A stretch of 28,054 nt of DNA from a bacterium. GTDB lineage: Bacteria; B130-G9. Below the pieces are notes generated by a model. It worked only from the letters and a program-made list of their open reading frames with translations, did not search any database and was not told the origin of the DNA. The position numbers and the translations under genes were made by a program. The stretch is from contig DATLAJ010000180.1 in NCBI GenBank assembly GCA_035527515.1, positions 1 through 28,054 of the forward strand. The letters run 5' to 3'. Positions 15,760-24,000 of the stretch are shown one piece after another. The first letter of the stretch is position 1. The number at the start of each line of letters is the position of its first letter.

Positions 15760-17931
15760 TCAACCGCCCAATCGCGACAGCCTGGCCCTGGCGACCGCCG
15801 CCGCTGTCTCGTCAGCCCCCATCGATGCACAGGCCGAATACGCTGATCTAGCCTTCTTGAAATCCCCAAACTCCTCGCTGATCATCCCACATTTCAGATA
15901 CGAATTCTGAACGACGCGGCCCTGGCAGTCGCCACAGCTGATCACCTGCTCAAAGCCCCGCAGCGCGTCGTCAAGCCGCCCCAGCCTGAATAGCGATTCG
16001 CAAGCCATGTATAGCAGCTCGCACGCCTTGCTAGGCCGGGCTTTGCGGGCCGCGGACTTGAACCGCCTAGCCGCCTCGGCGAAATCCCCGGCTCGGAAGG
16101 CTATCGTGCCGAGTCTGCCAAGCACCACATAGAGCTCGGGCGACTGGGGAAACTCTCGGACAAAACTCGCGTTAATTGTGCTCGCACTCGCATCCTCCCC
16201 GGAAATGAACCAACATTCGCCGGCCTCAAGAAGTAATCTTGCCCGCAGCGACTCACCGGAATCGCCCGGCGGCATCTTGGCAATCTTGAGAATAATATCA
16301 CAAAGGTGACGGCCTGAGAGCGCAGTCAGAAAAGCATCTCCAACGCCCGCATCGGCACGCTGGCCTTGGGGCCCGCACAACCAAAGGCGCGCAATGGCAT
16401 CGCGAGCAACCAGAAACGCGCCTCGAGACTGCCCTCGGTCTCGCAGCGCTTCGACCAGCTTGGCGACGATATTTGCGAAACGTACGTCCAGAGGAGACTC
16501 AGAGCCCATTCGCCAGAGCATGGTCTTGGCGTCCTCAAGATTGCCGTGCTCGATGAGGAGATTGCTCAGCCTTAGCGCCGCGTCCCATCTCAGCTCGCGA
16601 CCAGGGTTGAGGCTCAAGAGAAGTCGGTAGGCGCTCTTGGCCTCATCGAAACTACGAAGCTTCTCGTGCGAAGCCCCAACCAGAAGCAAGGCGGCCGCAG
16701 CTACCTCCTTGTCTTGAGACAGAATCCCTCTTCCCAGCATAGGCGAAAGCAGCAAGACCACTTGGGCAAACTCACCAGACCTAAAATAGGAATCGGCCAA
16801 CTTGACCGCGATTGGCAATTTGAGTCGCGCCGACTGTAAGCGGTTCAGAATGAACTCTAGCGTCTTGACGGCGGAGGCCTCGTTCCCCAAAGCCGAGTAG
16901 CAGCCCGCTATCTCCACTCCAACATCACCGAGCACCTCCTGAGGTAACGTGTTCGTCCAAAGAAGCATAGTTTGGCTCGCTTCCTGACAGTTACCCAATG
17001 AAACCAGGCACTCGATGATGTTCTGAGCGGCCCACGCAGCACGCTGAGAATCGGGCGCCTCCTTCAGATACACCCTGAGCACCTCTATTGCAGGCTTCAA
17101 ATCTCCCAAGAGTCGCAATGACTTGGCCTGCAGAGCCAGGGCCTCATTGCGGAGAGGCGAGGAGGCAGGAGCGGCGCTGACTATCTTGCGAGTCTCCTTG
17201 ATTGCCTCGTCATACATCTTGAGTCCCAAGAGGTTGTCTGCCAGCAGCAGCCGTGCCTTGAGGCGCAAATCAGCATCCTTTGTCTGCTTCAGTAAGGGCC
17301 GGACTGCCTCCACCGACTTAGCATATTCTCCCCCGCTCGCGAACGCCCTTCCAAGCTCGTAAGCAGCACACTCGACGTATTGTGTGTCGCCAGATTCGAC
17401 GACTTCGGTGTACAATTTGGCTGCCTGTGACCACTGGGCCATCTGGAGAAAAGCTCTGCCCAGCCAGAACTTTGCTGCGTTCACAAGACCGCCCTTGCCA
17501 GATGCGACTTCCCGCAGCAAGGGTTTCGCCTCTTTCGGTCGGCCGCTCTCGAGCAGACTGCGCCCAAGGTAATACTTGGCCGGTTGCGCGAACTCTCCGC
17601 GAGGCCATTTGGACAGATAGGACTTGAGATACATCTTGGCCCCTTTGAAGTCCTGAAGCTGAAAACTGCAAAAGCCCAAGTAATATGTGGCCGACTGTGC
17701 GTATTCCGTGTGAGGCCGGTCGCGAAGCAGCGCGCGAAACTGGTCCGCGGCGGTCTGCCACAGCTGGTCCTCTAGAGCCCCAACTGCGACCTGGTAGGTC
17801 TCGGCGTCATCCTTGATTGCATGAAGCTCGCCGGCAACGAGGAGCAGGAGCCCGAGCGCAACTGCTGCCGCGCCGGCTTTCGTCAACAGAGCATAGGACC
17901 GAGGCCGCTGCTCCCGACAGCGTCGAGACAT
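15760..17931 (-). CDS. Exported or membrane-anchored TPR-repeat protein
   Basis: A 723-residue protein. A basic start (SRRCREQRPRSYALLTK) leads into one hydrophobic segment, GAAAVALGLLLLVAGELHA, which ends like a signal peptide (LHA). The rest is almost wholly helical TPR/Sel1-like repeats of about 34-38 residues. Examples are AQSATYYLGFCSFQLQDFKG, AKYYLGRSLLESGRPKEAKP, and near the end LRGFEQVISC and EEFGDFKKARSAYSAC. The early repeats resemble periplasmic BamD/YbgF-type TPRs. Such proteins act as periplasmic scaffolds; no enzymatic motif is seen. ATG 17931 is preferred over the in-frame GTG 17943, though neither has a clear ribosome site. It is transcribed away from the 18.2-24.5 kb genes and lies between the two secreted paralogues, suggesting but not proving that it handles them. 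Confidence 0.87.
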   Translation of the reverse strand: MSRRCREQRPRSYALLTKAGAAAVALGLLLLVAGELHAIKDDAETYQVAVGALEDQLWQTAADQFRALLRDRPHTEYAQSATYYLGFCSFQLQDFKGAKMYLKSYLSKWPRGEFAQPAKYYLGRSLLESGRPKEAKPLLREVASGKGGLVNAAKFWLGRAFLQMAQWSQAAKLYTEVVESGDTQYVECAAYELGRAFASGGEYAKSVEAVRPLLKQTKDADLRLKARLLLADNLLGLKMYDEAIKETRKIVSAAPASSPLRNEALALQAKSLRLLGDLKPAIEVLRVYLKEAPDSQRAAWAAQNIIECLVSLGNCQEASQTMLLWTNTLPQEVLGDVGVEIAGCYSALGNEASAVKTLEFILNRLQSARLKLPIAVKLADSYFRSGEFAQVVLLLSPMLGRGILSQDKEVAAAALLLVGASHEKLRSFDEAKSAYRLLLSLNPGRELRWDAALRLSNLLIEHGNLEDAKTMLWRMGSESPLDVRFANIVAKLVEALRDRGQSRGAFLVARDAIARLWLCGPQGQRADAGVGDAFLTALSGRHLCDIILKIAKMPPGDSGESLRARLLLEAGECWFISGEDASASTINASFVREFPQSPELYVVLGRLGTIAFRAGDFAEAARRFKSAARKARPSKACELLYMACESLFRLGRLDDALRGFEQVISCGDCQGRVVQNSYLKCGMISEEFGDFKKARSAYSACASMGADETAAAVARARLSRLGG

Positions 17932-18143
17932 ACTGCGAACCACGGCTCAGGCCCGCACCATGTCAGAGGGCGAGGTGTTCATGTCTTGCCACCCAACATC
18001 TCTCATTCTCACAAATCGTACGCACAACATATAGTGTAATGACTCGCCTTCGCCCCGCAAATAGCAGATTGGCGAGGAGCTGAAGGACGCATCTGCTCAA
18101 CACTCGCTTGTCAAATAACAGCTCATTGTTGTATTGTGCTTAC

Positions 18144-18149
18144 TATAAT
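18144..18149 (+). promoter_or_regulatory. Possible -10 box upstream of the short exported protein
   Basis: A perfect TATAAT lies about 80 bases before ATG 18229 in the divergent intergenic region. No good -35 hexamer is found at 16-18 bp, so the promoter is only suggestive. The rest of the 297-base gap (17932-18228) shows nothing else I can support. Confidence 0.3.
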
Positions 18150-18228
18150 GGTTCCCTTTGTCCAGCAGGATCAAGTGGTTAGCTTAAACAAGCATATCCT
18201 TGTCGAATGAGCATATGGATGTTTGGGG

Positions 18229-18567
18229 ATGGACAATCGAATAACGATCGCGCTGCTTATTCTCCTGTTGGCTGTCTCGAGCCTGCACCTGGTCTTCTCG
18301 AAACACTTTCAATATCCGCCTTCAAAAGAATCGACAGAGCTAGGCCTTTTCTTGCCCCAGGCCTTTGCTCAGAGAACTGCTCAAGCAGCTCAGCGCGAGG
18401 GCGAATCAGACGAAGGCCTCAAACTCGGGTTCGCAAGGGTGAAGATTGGGTCAAGTGTGCTCTATAAGAACCACTTCGGTTGCCTCTATACACAGAGCCA
18501 ACTAAACCAAATACTGAGTCATCCCGATAGGTATTGTGCGGAGATGCGAGAGTTTCTGAACCGGTGA
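18229..18567 (+). CDS. Short exported protein, unknown (possible YHS-like fold)
   Basis: A 112-residue protein with an N-terminal hydrophobic segment (ITIALLILLLAVSSLHLVFS) that acts as a signal or anchor. A polar Gln/Glu-rich linker follows, then a small C-terminal module from about residue 65: LGFARVKIGSSVLYKN, then FGCLYTQ, and ILSHPDRYCAEM near the end. The pattern of a short beta hairpin, a Cys-containing turn and a helix ending in PDRY vaguely recalls YHS-type metal-binding modules (PExY), but the usual DPVCG start is missing, so this is only a suggestion. The start at ATG 18229 has a weak ribosome site; TTG 18223 is an in-frame alternative. It stands upstream of the sigma-54 regulatory region and may be separately transcribed. 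Confidence 0.55.
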   Translation: MDNRITIALLILLLAVSSLHLVFSKHFQYPPSKESTELGLFLPQAFAQRTAQAAQREGESDEGLKLGFARVKIGSSVLYKNHFGCLYTQSQLNQILSHPDRYCAEMREFLNR

Positions 18568-18706
18568 ACAACAATAGGCGAGAGAATCAATATCAACATC
18601 TTGAGATCGCAGGCGCAAATGGTGCATATTTGTGGATACGACCACTACTTATTGAAACAGTTGCAGAGGAAGTCGAGTTTTGTTTTTTGCTTTGCCAACC
18701 AAGAAT

Positions 18707-18754
18707 TGTGCCATTTGGGACAGTTGCGTAGTTAGAGTTGTCCCATTTGGGACA
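18707..18754 (+). promoter_or_regulatory. Twin enhancer-type palindromes, TGT-N10-ACA
   Basis: TGTGCCATTTGGGACA (18707-18722) and TGTCCCATTTGGGACA (18739-18754) differ at one base and start 32 bp apart, about three helical turns, so they face the same side of the DNA. TGT-N10-ACA is the layout of upstream activator sites for NifA-type sigma-54 activators. They lie about 145-195 bp upstream of the sigma-54 promoter at 18900, a normal enhancer distance. Confidence 0.7.
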
Positions 18755-18899
18755 GAAAAGTATGCCTTACGATACTGAATATGTAGGGGCTTGGGGCGCT
18801 CTGCGGAGTCGCCGTGTGGGAACGCATTGGTCATGCTTGAGGCTATACAGCCTGATTAGGGCGCATTCCATCGGTTTCAGCACAGGTCTTGATAACCAT

Positions 18900-18916
18900 T
18901 TGGCGCAGGTTTTGCG
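18900..18916 (+). promoter_or_regulatory. Putative sigma-54 (RpoN) promoter
   Basis: TTGGCGCAGGTTTTGCG matches the -24/-12 consensus TTGGCAC-N5-TTGC except for one base (CGC for CAC). The invariant GG and GC are correctly spaced by ten bases. The predicted start is near 18927, giving a leader of about 185 bases before the secreted-protein ATG at 19111. The paired enhancer-like sites upstream support it. Confidence 0.65.
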
Positions 18917-18969
18917 TGCGTGATATAGTAGTGCTAGTGAAATATGTGAAAAGAATTGTGGAAAAAGGC

Positions 18970-18999
18970 TTGACTCTTGTATATTGGCTTCGGCATACT
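18970..18999 (+). promoter_or_regulatory. Possible second, sigma-70-type promoter
   Basis: TTGACT (18970-18975) and CATACT (18994-18999) are separated by 18 bp. The predicted start near 19006 would place the hairpin at 19007-19028 at the very 5' end of the message. It may provide basal expression beside the sigma-54 promoter. Confidence 0.45.
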
Positions 19000-19006
19000 A
19001 CTGTGT

Positions 19007-19028
19007 TGTCGAGGATTTTGGCTCGACA
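19007..19028 (+). promoter_or_regulatory. Leader hairpin
   Basis: TGTCGAG (19007-19013) and CTCGACA (19022-19028) form a perfect 7-bp stem with an 8-base loop, about 80 bases before the start codon. It may protect the 5' end of the mRNA or bind a regulator. Confidence 0.45.
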
Positions 19029-19110
19029 TTCACCTGTAAGTTACACGTTTTGGAGGTATTACCTCTGTAGTTTTGGAGTTGAAGCATGAGAAAGGAGGTG
19101 ACATAGGTAA

Positions 19111-19542
19111 ATGAAGAAATTGTTTGTACTAGCAGTTGGGTTGTTGCTGCTTGGCACCGTGGCATTCGCTACGGATTGGGGTGACACAGCTGGTCATGGG
19201 ATGTTCCCATATTGGCAGACGGGTACTGGCTGGTATACCCTGCTCATTTTCGTCAACGGCTCCGAGGAGACTCCGGATGTGATCCATGTCCGTTTCTTCG
19301 ATATGCATGGGAACCCATGCTCGAGCACGATGGCCGATATGTTCTCGATTCGTCAGGGCGAGCAGTTGATGTTCTCGACCACTGGGGCGGTCCCGACATT
19401 CATCCCAGTCACCGCTGGGTATGGTTATGTGTTGTTCCGCACAGACACGGGCGGATACATCCAGGGATACTGCGTAATCTATAATGGAACGACAGGAACA
19501 GGTTACGTTGTGTCGTGTCGCGACCAGAAGGCGGGATTCTAG
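19111..19542 (+). CDS. Small secreted protein, unknown family (paralogue B)
   Basis: A 143-residue protein with a Sec signal peptide (MKKLFVLAVGLLLLGTVAFA, cleavage likely after AFA). The mature part is homologous over its whole length to the protein at 15046. It shares PYWQ, WYTL, FVNGSE, HGN-x-CS, DMFSIR, GEQ, FST, PVTA, GGYIQ, VIY, and ends GF in both. AAAGGAGGTGA at 19091-19101 matches the 16S anti-Shine-Dalgarno almost fully, predicting strong translation. Upstream are the sigma-54-type promoter and enhancer sites; downstream is a strong terminator. Together these suggest an abundant, regulated, exported protein, for example a surface or fibre subunit. That is inference; no known domain is recognised. 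Confidence 0.87.
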   Translation: MKKLFVLAVGLLLLGTVAFATDWGDTAGHGMFPYWQTGTGWYTLLIFVNGSEETPDVIHVRFFDMHGNPCSSTMADMFSIRQGEQLMFSTTGAVPTFIPVTAGYGYVLFRTDTGGYIQGYCVIYNGTTGTGYVVSCRDQKAGF

Positions 19543-19577
19543 CCTAACTGGTGGATTTACGATTATTTAGAGTTTAT

Positions 19578-19605
19578 GCCCGGCTTGTTAGTCGGGCTTT
19601 TTTTT
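19578..19605 (+). terminator. Rho-independent terminator
   Basis: GCCCGGCT-TGTT-AGTCGGGC forms an 8-bp stem (one G-T pair) with a 4-base loop, followed immediately by a run of eight T. It lies 36 bases after the secreted paralogue B stop and only ten bases before the AAGGAGG of the TPR lipoprotein, so no separate promoter fits between them. Confidence 0.92.
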
Positions 19606-19627
19606 GCTTTGATCTAAGGAGGTTCAA

Positions 19628-20995
19628 TTGCTCTCAGATAAGGAGGCCAGAGTCTGCTGCTGTGCGGTCTTAGCATGCGTTCTAGCTGTGGGTTTAGTGC
19701 TGTCGGGCTGCGCAGGAGAGGGCAGCGAGCAGTCGCGCAAATACTCCGAGCTTGGCCGGACGCTCGGCAAACAGGGCAAGTATCACGAGGCCCTCGATGC
19801 GTTCAATAAATCAATAGCCGCGGACCCCAAGAATGCGGAAGCTCATAACGGGTTGGGTTTTTGCTATGTTCTGCTTGGCCAGGAGCAGAAGGGAGAGCAA
19901 GAGCTGAAAGAGGCCTTACGGCTCAAGCCAGGCCTCACCAAAGCTCTCCGGAATCTCGCCTCAGTGTATCAGCGCCAGAACAGGACGAAGGAGGCAGTCC
20001 CACTTCTTGAACAGATCACGGACGCGAGTCCCGGCGACGCGAAGTACTGGTCATTCCTCATGACGGCCTACATGGGCGAACATCAGATAGAGAAGGCACT
20101 GGTCGCCGGCAAACGATCGCTCGACCTCGCCCCAAACGATCCCACAGTCGTCGTGAACTACGCAAACATGCAAAAACAGCTGACCAAACTCGATGAGGCG
20201 GAGCAATACTACAGAAAAGTCGTCGATATGAATCCGGCAGACAAGCAGGTCAGCTCTTTGGCAATCACAGGTCTGTTCGACGTTTATTACCTACAGGGCC
20301 AATACTCGAAGGCAAAGGTTATTGCCCTGAAGGCTCAAAAGGACTTCCCAAACGATTTCGCGGTTTACTACAACCTGGCGATGCTATACGAGAAGCTCAA
20401 CGAGAGCGATCTGGCAGGCCAAAACTACGACAAAGCGATGGCGCTTGCGTCCGACAACGCAGTTCTGTTGGTCAGGTCAGGGGAGTTCTACAACCGTATT
20501 GGCAAGGGGAAACGAGCTGAAGAGATTTACCGAAAAGCGATCGAGGTCGATCCCAGGTCTGTGGACGCCTACCTTCATCTAATCGAGAATGCGATCACGA
20601 CCGGGGAGGGGGTGGCCGAGGCCGAGGGTTATTGCGAGAAAGCTCTCTCGTTTGCCAATCAGTATGAAAAGCCAAAACTGCTCGACCAAATGGCGGTTTT
20701 GAAGCGAAGGCTGGGCGACCTGGATGCCTCCATCAAGTATTGTGAGGACGCGCTTGCGAGCCTACCCAAGAAAGACAAAGTAGGCGAGGCGGCAATCCGT
20801 GTGCATCTTGCCGAGACCTATCGGGAGCAAGGAAAGTTCGCTCTCACAAAGAAAGAGCTCGAAGCCGCATTGGCGCTCTCCCCCCCAGAATCCTTGCTCA
20901 AGGAGATCGAGACCGTCGCCAGCAAGCTCCCACCACAGTGGGCGCCAAACCTTGGAGACACGGAACCTAAGTCAAGCGAGAAAAGTTCAAACTAG
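19628..20995 (+). CDS. TPR-repeat lipoprotein
   Basis: A 455-residue protein beginning at TTG 19628, with AAGGAGG five bases upstream. The lipobox LVLSGC places the lipidated cysteine at residue 28, so the mature protein is anchored to the inner or outer membrane. From about residue 36 it is a string of canonical TPRs, including YSELGRTLGKQGKYHEALDA and AHNGLGFCYVLLGQEQKGEQ. These repeats continue nearly to the end, where a short polar tail follows. TPR lipoproteins commonly scaffold secretion or polysaccharide-export complexes. It follows a strong terminator and precedes the 1155-residue TPR protein by 58 bases, so these two probably share a transcript. Three extra cysteines in the signal peptide (CCC) are unusual but harmless. 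Confidence 0.88.
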   Translation: MLSDKEARVCCCAVLACVLAVGLVLSGCAGEGSEQSRKYSELGRTLGKQGKYHEALDAFNKSIAADPKNAEAHNGLGFCYVLLGQEQKGEQELKEALRLKPGLTKALRNLASVYQRQNRTKEAVPLLEQITDASPGDAKYWSFLMTAYMGEHQIEKALVAGKRSLDLAPNDPTVVVNYANMQKQLTKLDEAEQYYRKVVDMNPADKQVSSLAITGLFDVYYLQGQYSKAKVIALKAQKDFPNDFAVYYNLAMLYEKLNESDLAGQNYDKAMALASDNAVLLVRSGEFYNRIGKGKRAEEIYRKAIEVDPRSVDAYLHLIENAITTGEGVAEAEGYCEKALSFANQYEKPKLLDQMAVLKRRLGDLDASIKYCEDALASLPKKDKVGEAAIRVHLAETYREQGKFALTKKELEAALALSPPESLLKEIETVASKLPPQWAPNLGDTEPKSSEKSSN

Positions 20996-21053
20996 TGGTC
21001 GCACAGAAGATTGAAGGCGGCGTGGCGTCAACGTTGATGATGAGAATCGAATA

Positions 21054-24000
21054 ATGCGAGGTCCTCTGATTAGCTTCTCTTCTCCTCAGCGGTTCTTGCT
21101 GGTGTCCCTGCTAGTTCTCGGTCTGTTTTGGTCTGGGCATGTGTCGTCGGCCCTCGTCGGGCCGATGTCAGACGCAAGGATGAGAGAGGCTGCCGATCTC
21201 TATTCAAGGGTGGAAGAGCTGTGGCGCGCCAGGGCGGCCGGTGACAGGAGAAAGATGGCCTCGATGATGGCCTCCTCCTCGGGCAAAAAGCTGCAGTCCG
21301 AAGACATGATACCGTTCAGAGGCGGAGCGTCCGTGCCAATTATCACTGATTTCATGGTTGATGTCATCACCGTCAATTGCGATGAGAATCTTGCTGAGGC
21401 CCAGATCAGCTTCACGATCGCGATCCCTGGGGCCCCTGTTAGGATTCCACAAAGGCAGACGGAAATATGGGAAAAAGTCGGCGCCCAATGGTTTTACGGC
21501 CGCCTCGCACTTCAGCAATTCGGAGACACAAGCATCACTGACGTTGTGGATGTCGGTGTTACGGATGTTGTGGACACATCCGCAACGTCTCCCGCGACCT
21601 CGGCTGCGGTCAAGGACACTTTTGCCCCTGATGTCTCAGAGAGATTCGACAGATTCAGGATCGCCACTTTCTGGGCATCAGACGCCATTCAGGTCATCGA
21701 TTCTGGGCGCAGCGAGGAGGGCATGAATCTGCTCAAACAAGCATTAAGAATAGGCACCCCGCTCTTGTGGGAGAGGCTAGTGATGAAAGGGCTCGTTGGC
21801 ACAGATGCCTGGAGCCAGATCATCCCGGACGATAAGGAAAGTCTCCTGGACCTGGTCGAGGTCCTTGAGCGTGTTGGCAAACCAGAAGAAGCAGTGAGGA
21901 TTATCAAAAAATCGTTGGCCACTCACTCCAGCGATGCCCAGATTCTGGAGAAGCTCGGCGACGTTTACTCCACCATGGGTATGACGAACGACACAATAGC
22001 TGCATATGGTAAAACAGTTCTCTCAATAGCTCGGTCGGACGACCTTCACAGAATCCTATGGAAGCTCGGGTCCTCTCTTCTTGCAGCGGGCAAGAACGAA
22101 GAGGCGGTGAACGCTCTTGGGAACGCGGCCGCGGCCGACCCAATGGCCGAGACACTTCAGCCAGTGCTCTCAGTCTTGGCGTATGCGCTTTTCGTCAAGG
22201 GTGATTTCGAGCACGCACTAAACGTTTACAGAATCGTCTCGTCCTTTGCCGCTTGCAGCCAGTCGAGCATAATGGGGAGAATCGGGGCGGCTGCGGCCCT
22301 GGGGAACCTAAGTGAGACCTTGGCCTCTTCGTGGTGCGCCGACACCTCGGACGATGACATCCGCGACGAGCTCCTCAACGTCTGGCCAAAACTTAGGCGC
22401 TACCTCAGAAGCATGGGCAGAAGCGCCTCGACGAGCTACACGACAGGTTTGCTGGCAGAGGCGTTAGGAGAAAAGAAGTCCGCAGGCAAAGCCTTCAAAA
22501 AGGCGCTCTCTAGCAACAGCAGTCATGTTGGCAGCATCATCCATCTCCTCAGCAACTCTTCGGCCAAAGAGAAGCACACAAAGCTCCCTGCAATCATAGA
22601 GAAGAACTTTGGTCTAGCCTCCGACATGGAACTTGAGGCGCTTGCCAACGCGCTCTCGCGCTCGCCCAGCCACTCGCATTGCGCTAATGAGGCGCTCCCG
22701 GAAATGCCGCTGCTTTTTTCTGACGGAAACCTGTCAAGAGTGGCACTAGCCTCGGGACTGGACAAGGATAGCTTCGCACGTCACAATGAGACCGGCTGTT
22801 TGGACGGCGCAACACTCGCACTGGACGTTGGCGAGTCTGGTGCTTACTTTCTGTCCTTCGAGATCACGCCCTTTGGCCTACAAGGGCGCTTCCGGTCGGT
22901 CATCGTTATGTTACTCGATGGCAAGCCCATAGAGGTGGTGCCTCTTGAGCCTGGCAAAAAGCAATTTGGCAAGGTGCTGATTCTCTCGGCAGACGTCCAT
23001 AGCTTGCAGCTGGTTCACGATGTCTTCTCGCTCAAGGCTGAATCGAATGCACGAAGAGCTGACTTGCGCAAGTTCGCAATATCGCACGTAACCCTAGTCC
23101 CTATTGCCGAGCTAAGAGAGGGCTCTGTATGCGAGAGGGGACCCGCTGTCCCTGTCGATATAGTCTCGGTCAGCAGCGGGGCATATCATGGCCCTGAGGG
23201 GGACATCTTCGTTGATGGTGAGCAGGTGTCCTACCAGATGCCCGGGTTCAACATCGCGGCCATTGACCACGCCAGTGGACTACTGCTCAATTCTGTCAAC
23301 CTTGTGCCCGCAGATGACCCTTCGACTGAATCGAAGCTCAAAGCCCTGATCGAATCCCTCAAGGTATCCACCATTGTGGCTGTGGCTGTCTCTAGCGACG
23401 GAGCATATAGAGCAACGAGACCAATTAACGAGTGCCTCAATTCTCTCGGCGCCGAAAACGGACTGACGCTGGATACATCGTGGGCACAGCAAATCTCAGA
23501 AATCTGTGGCGTGGAAATCGAAAAAAGAGACAGGAAAACGCGGGGAATGCTCTTCCCGGCAGGCTTCAGACATTCGTACTCGCTCATCGGCGCAAAGGGT
23601 GTGAAGAGTGGGCAAGCTCTTGAGCAGACCGGCTGGGACAAGAGCGTTATCGCGGTCGCAGGAAGGAATAAGACCGCAGAGTTCTTAAACATCCTCTCGC
23701 TATGTAAACAGCAGCTCTGGTCAGAATGCGCCCGACAACTTTCAACATTTTTCTCAGAAGGCAATGTGTCTTTCGTCAGAAGACTGCCTCTTTATGATGA
23801 GAGCTTCCGCGAGAAAGTTGTGCCGTTGCTTCAGTCAACAGACCCGGGACTTTTTGTGGCTCTAGGGAAGCGCTTGGACCAGTGCTCAATGCCTGAGCAG
23901 GCTCTGTCGGCGTTCGACAAAAGTCTCTCCGTTTTGGAGAATCCTAATGCCTATTTCGCAAAGGGAATTCTCTTGGCAAAAATGCACAACTACAACGCAG

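Noticed and set aside
18534-18731. 65-residue frame after the short exported protein
   Set aside because: It has no ribosome site or recognisable feature and overlaps the enhancer palindromes, so it is more likely regulatory DNA.
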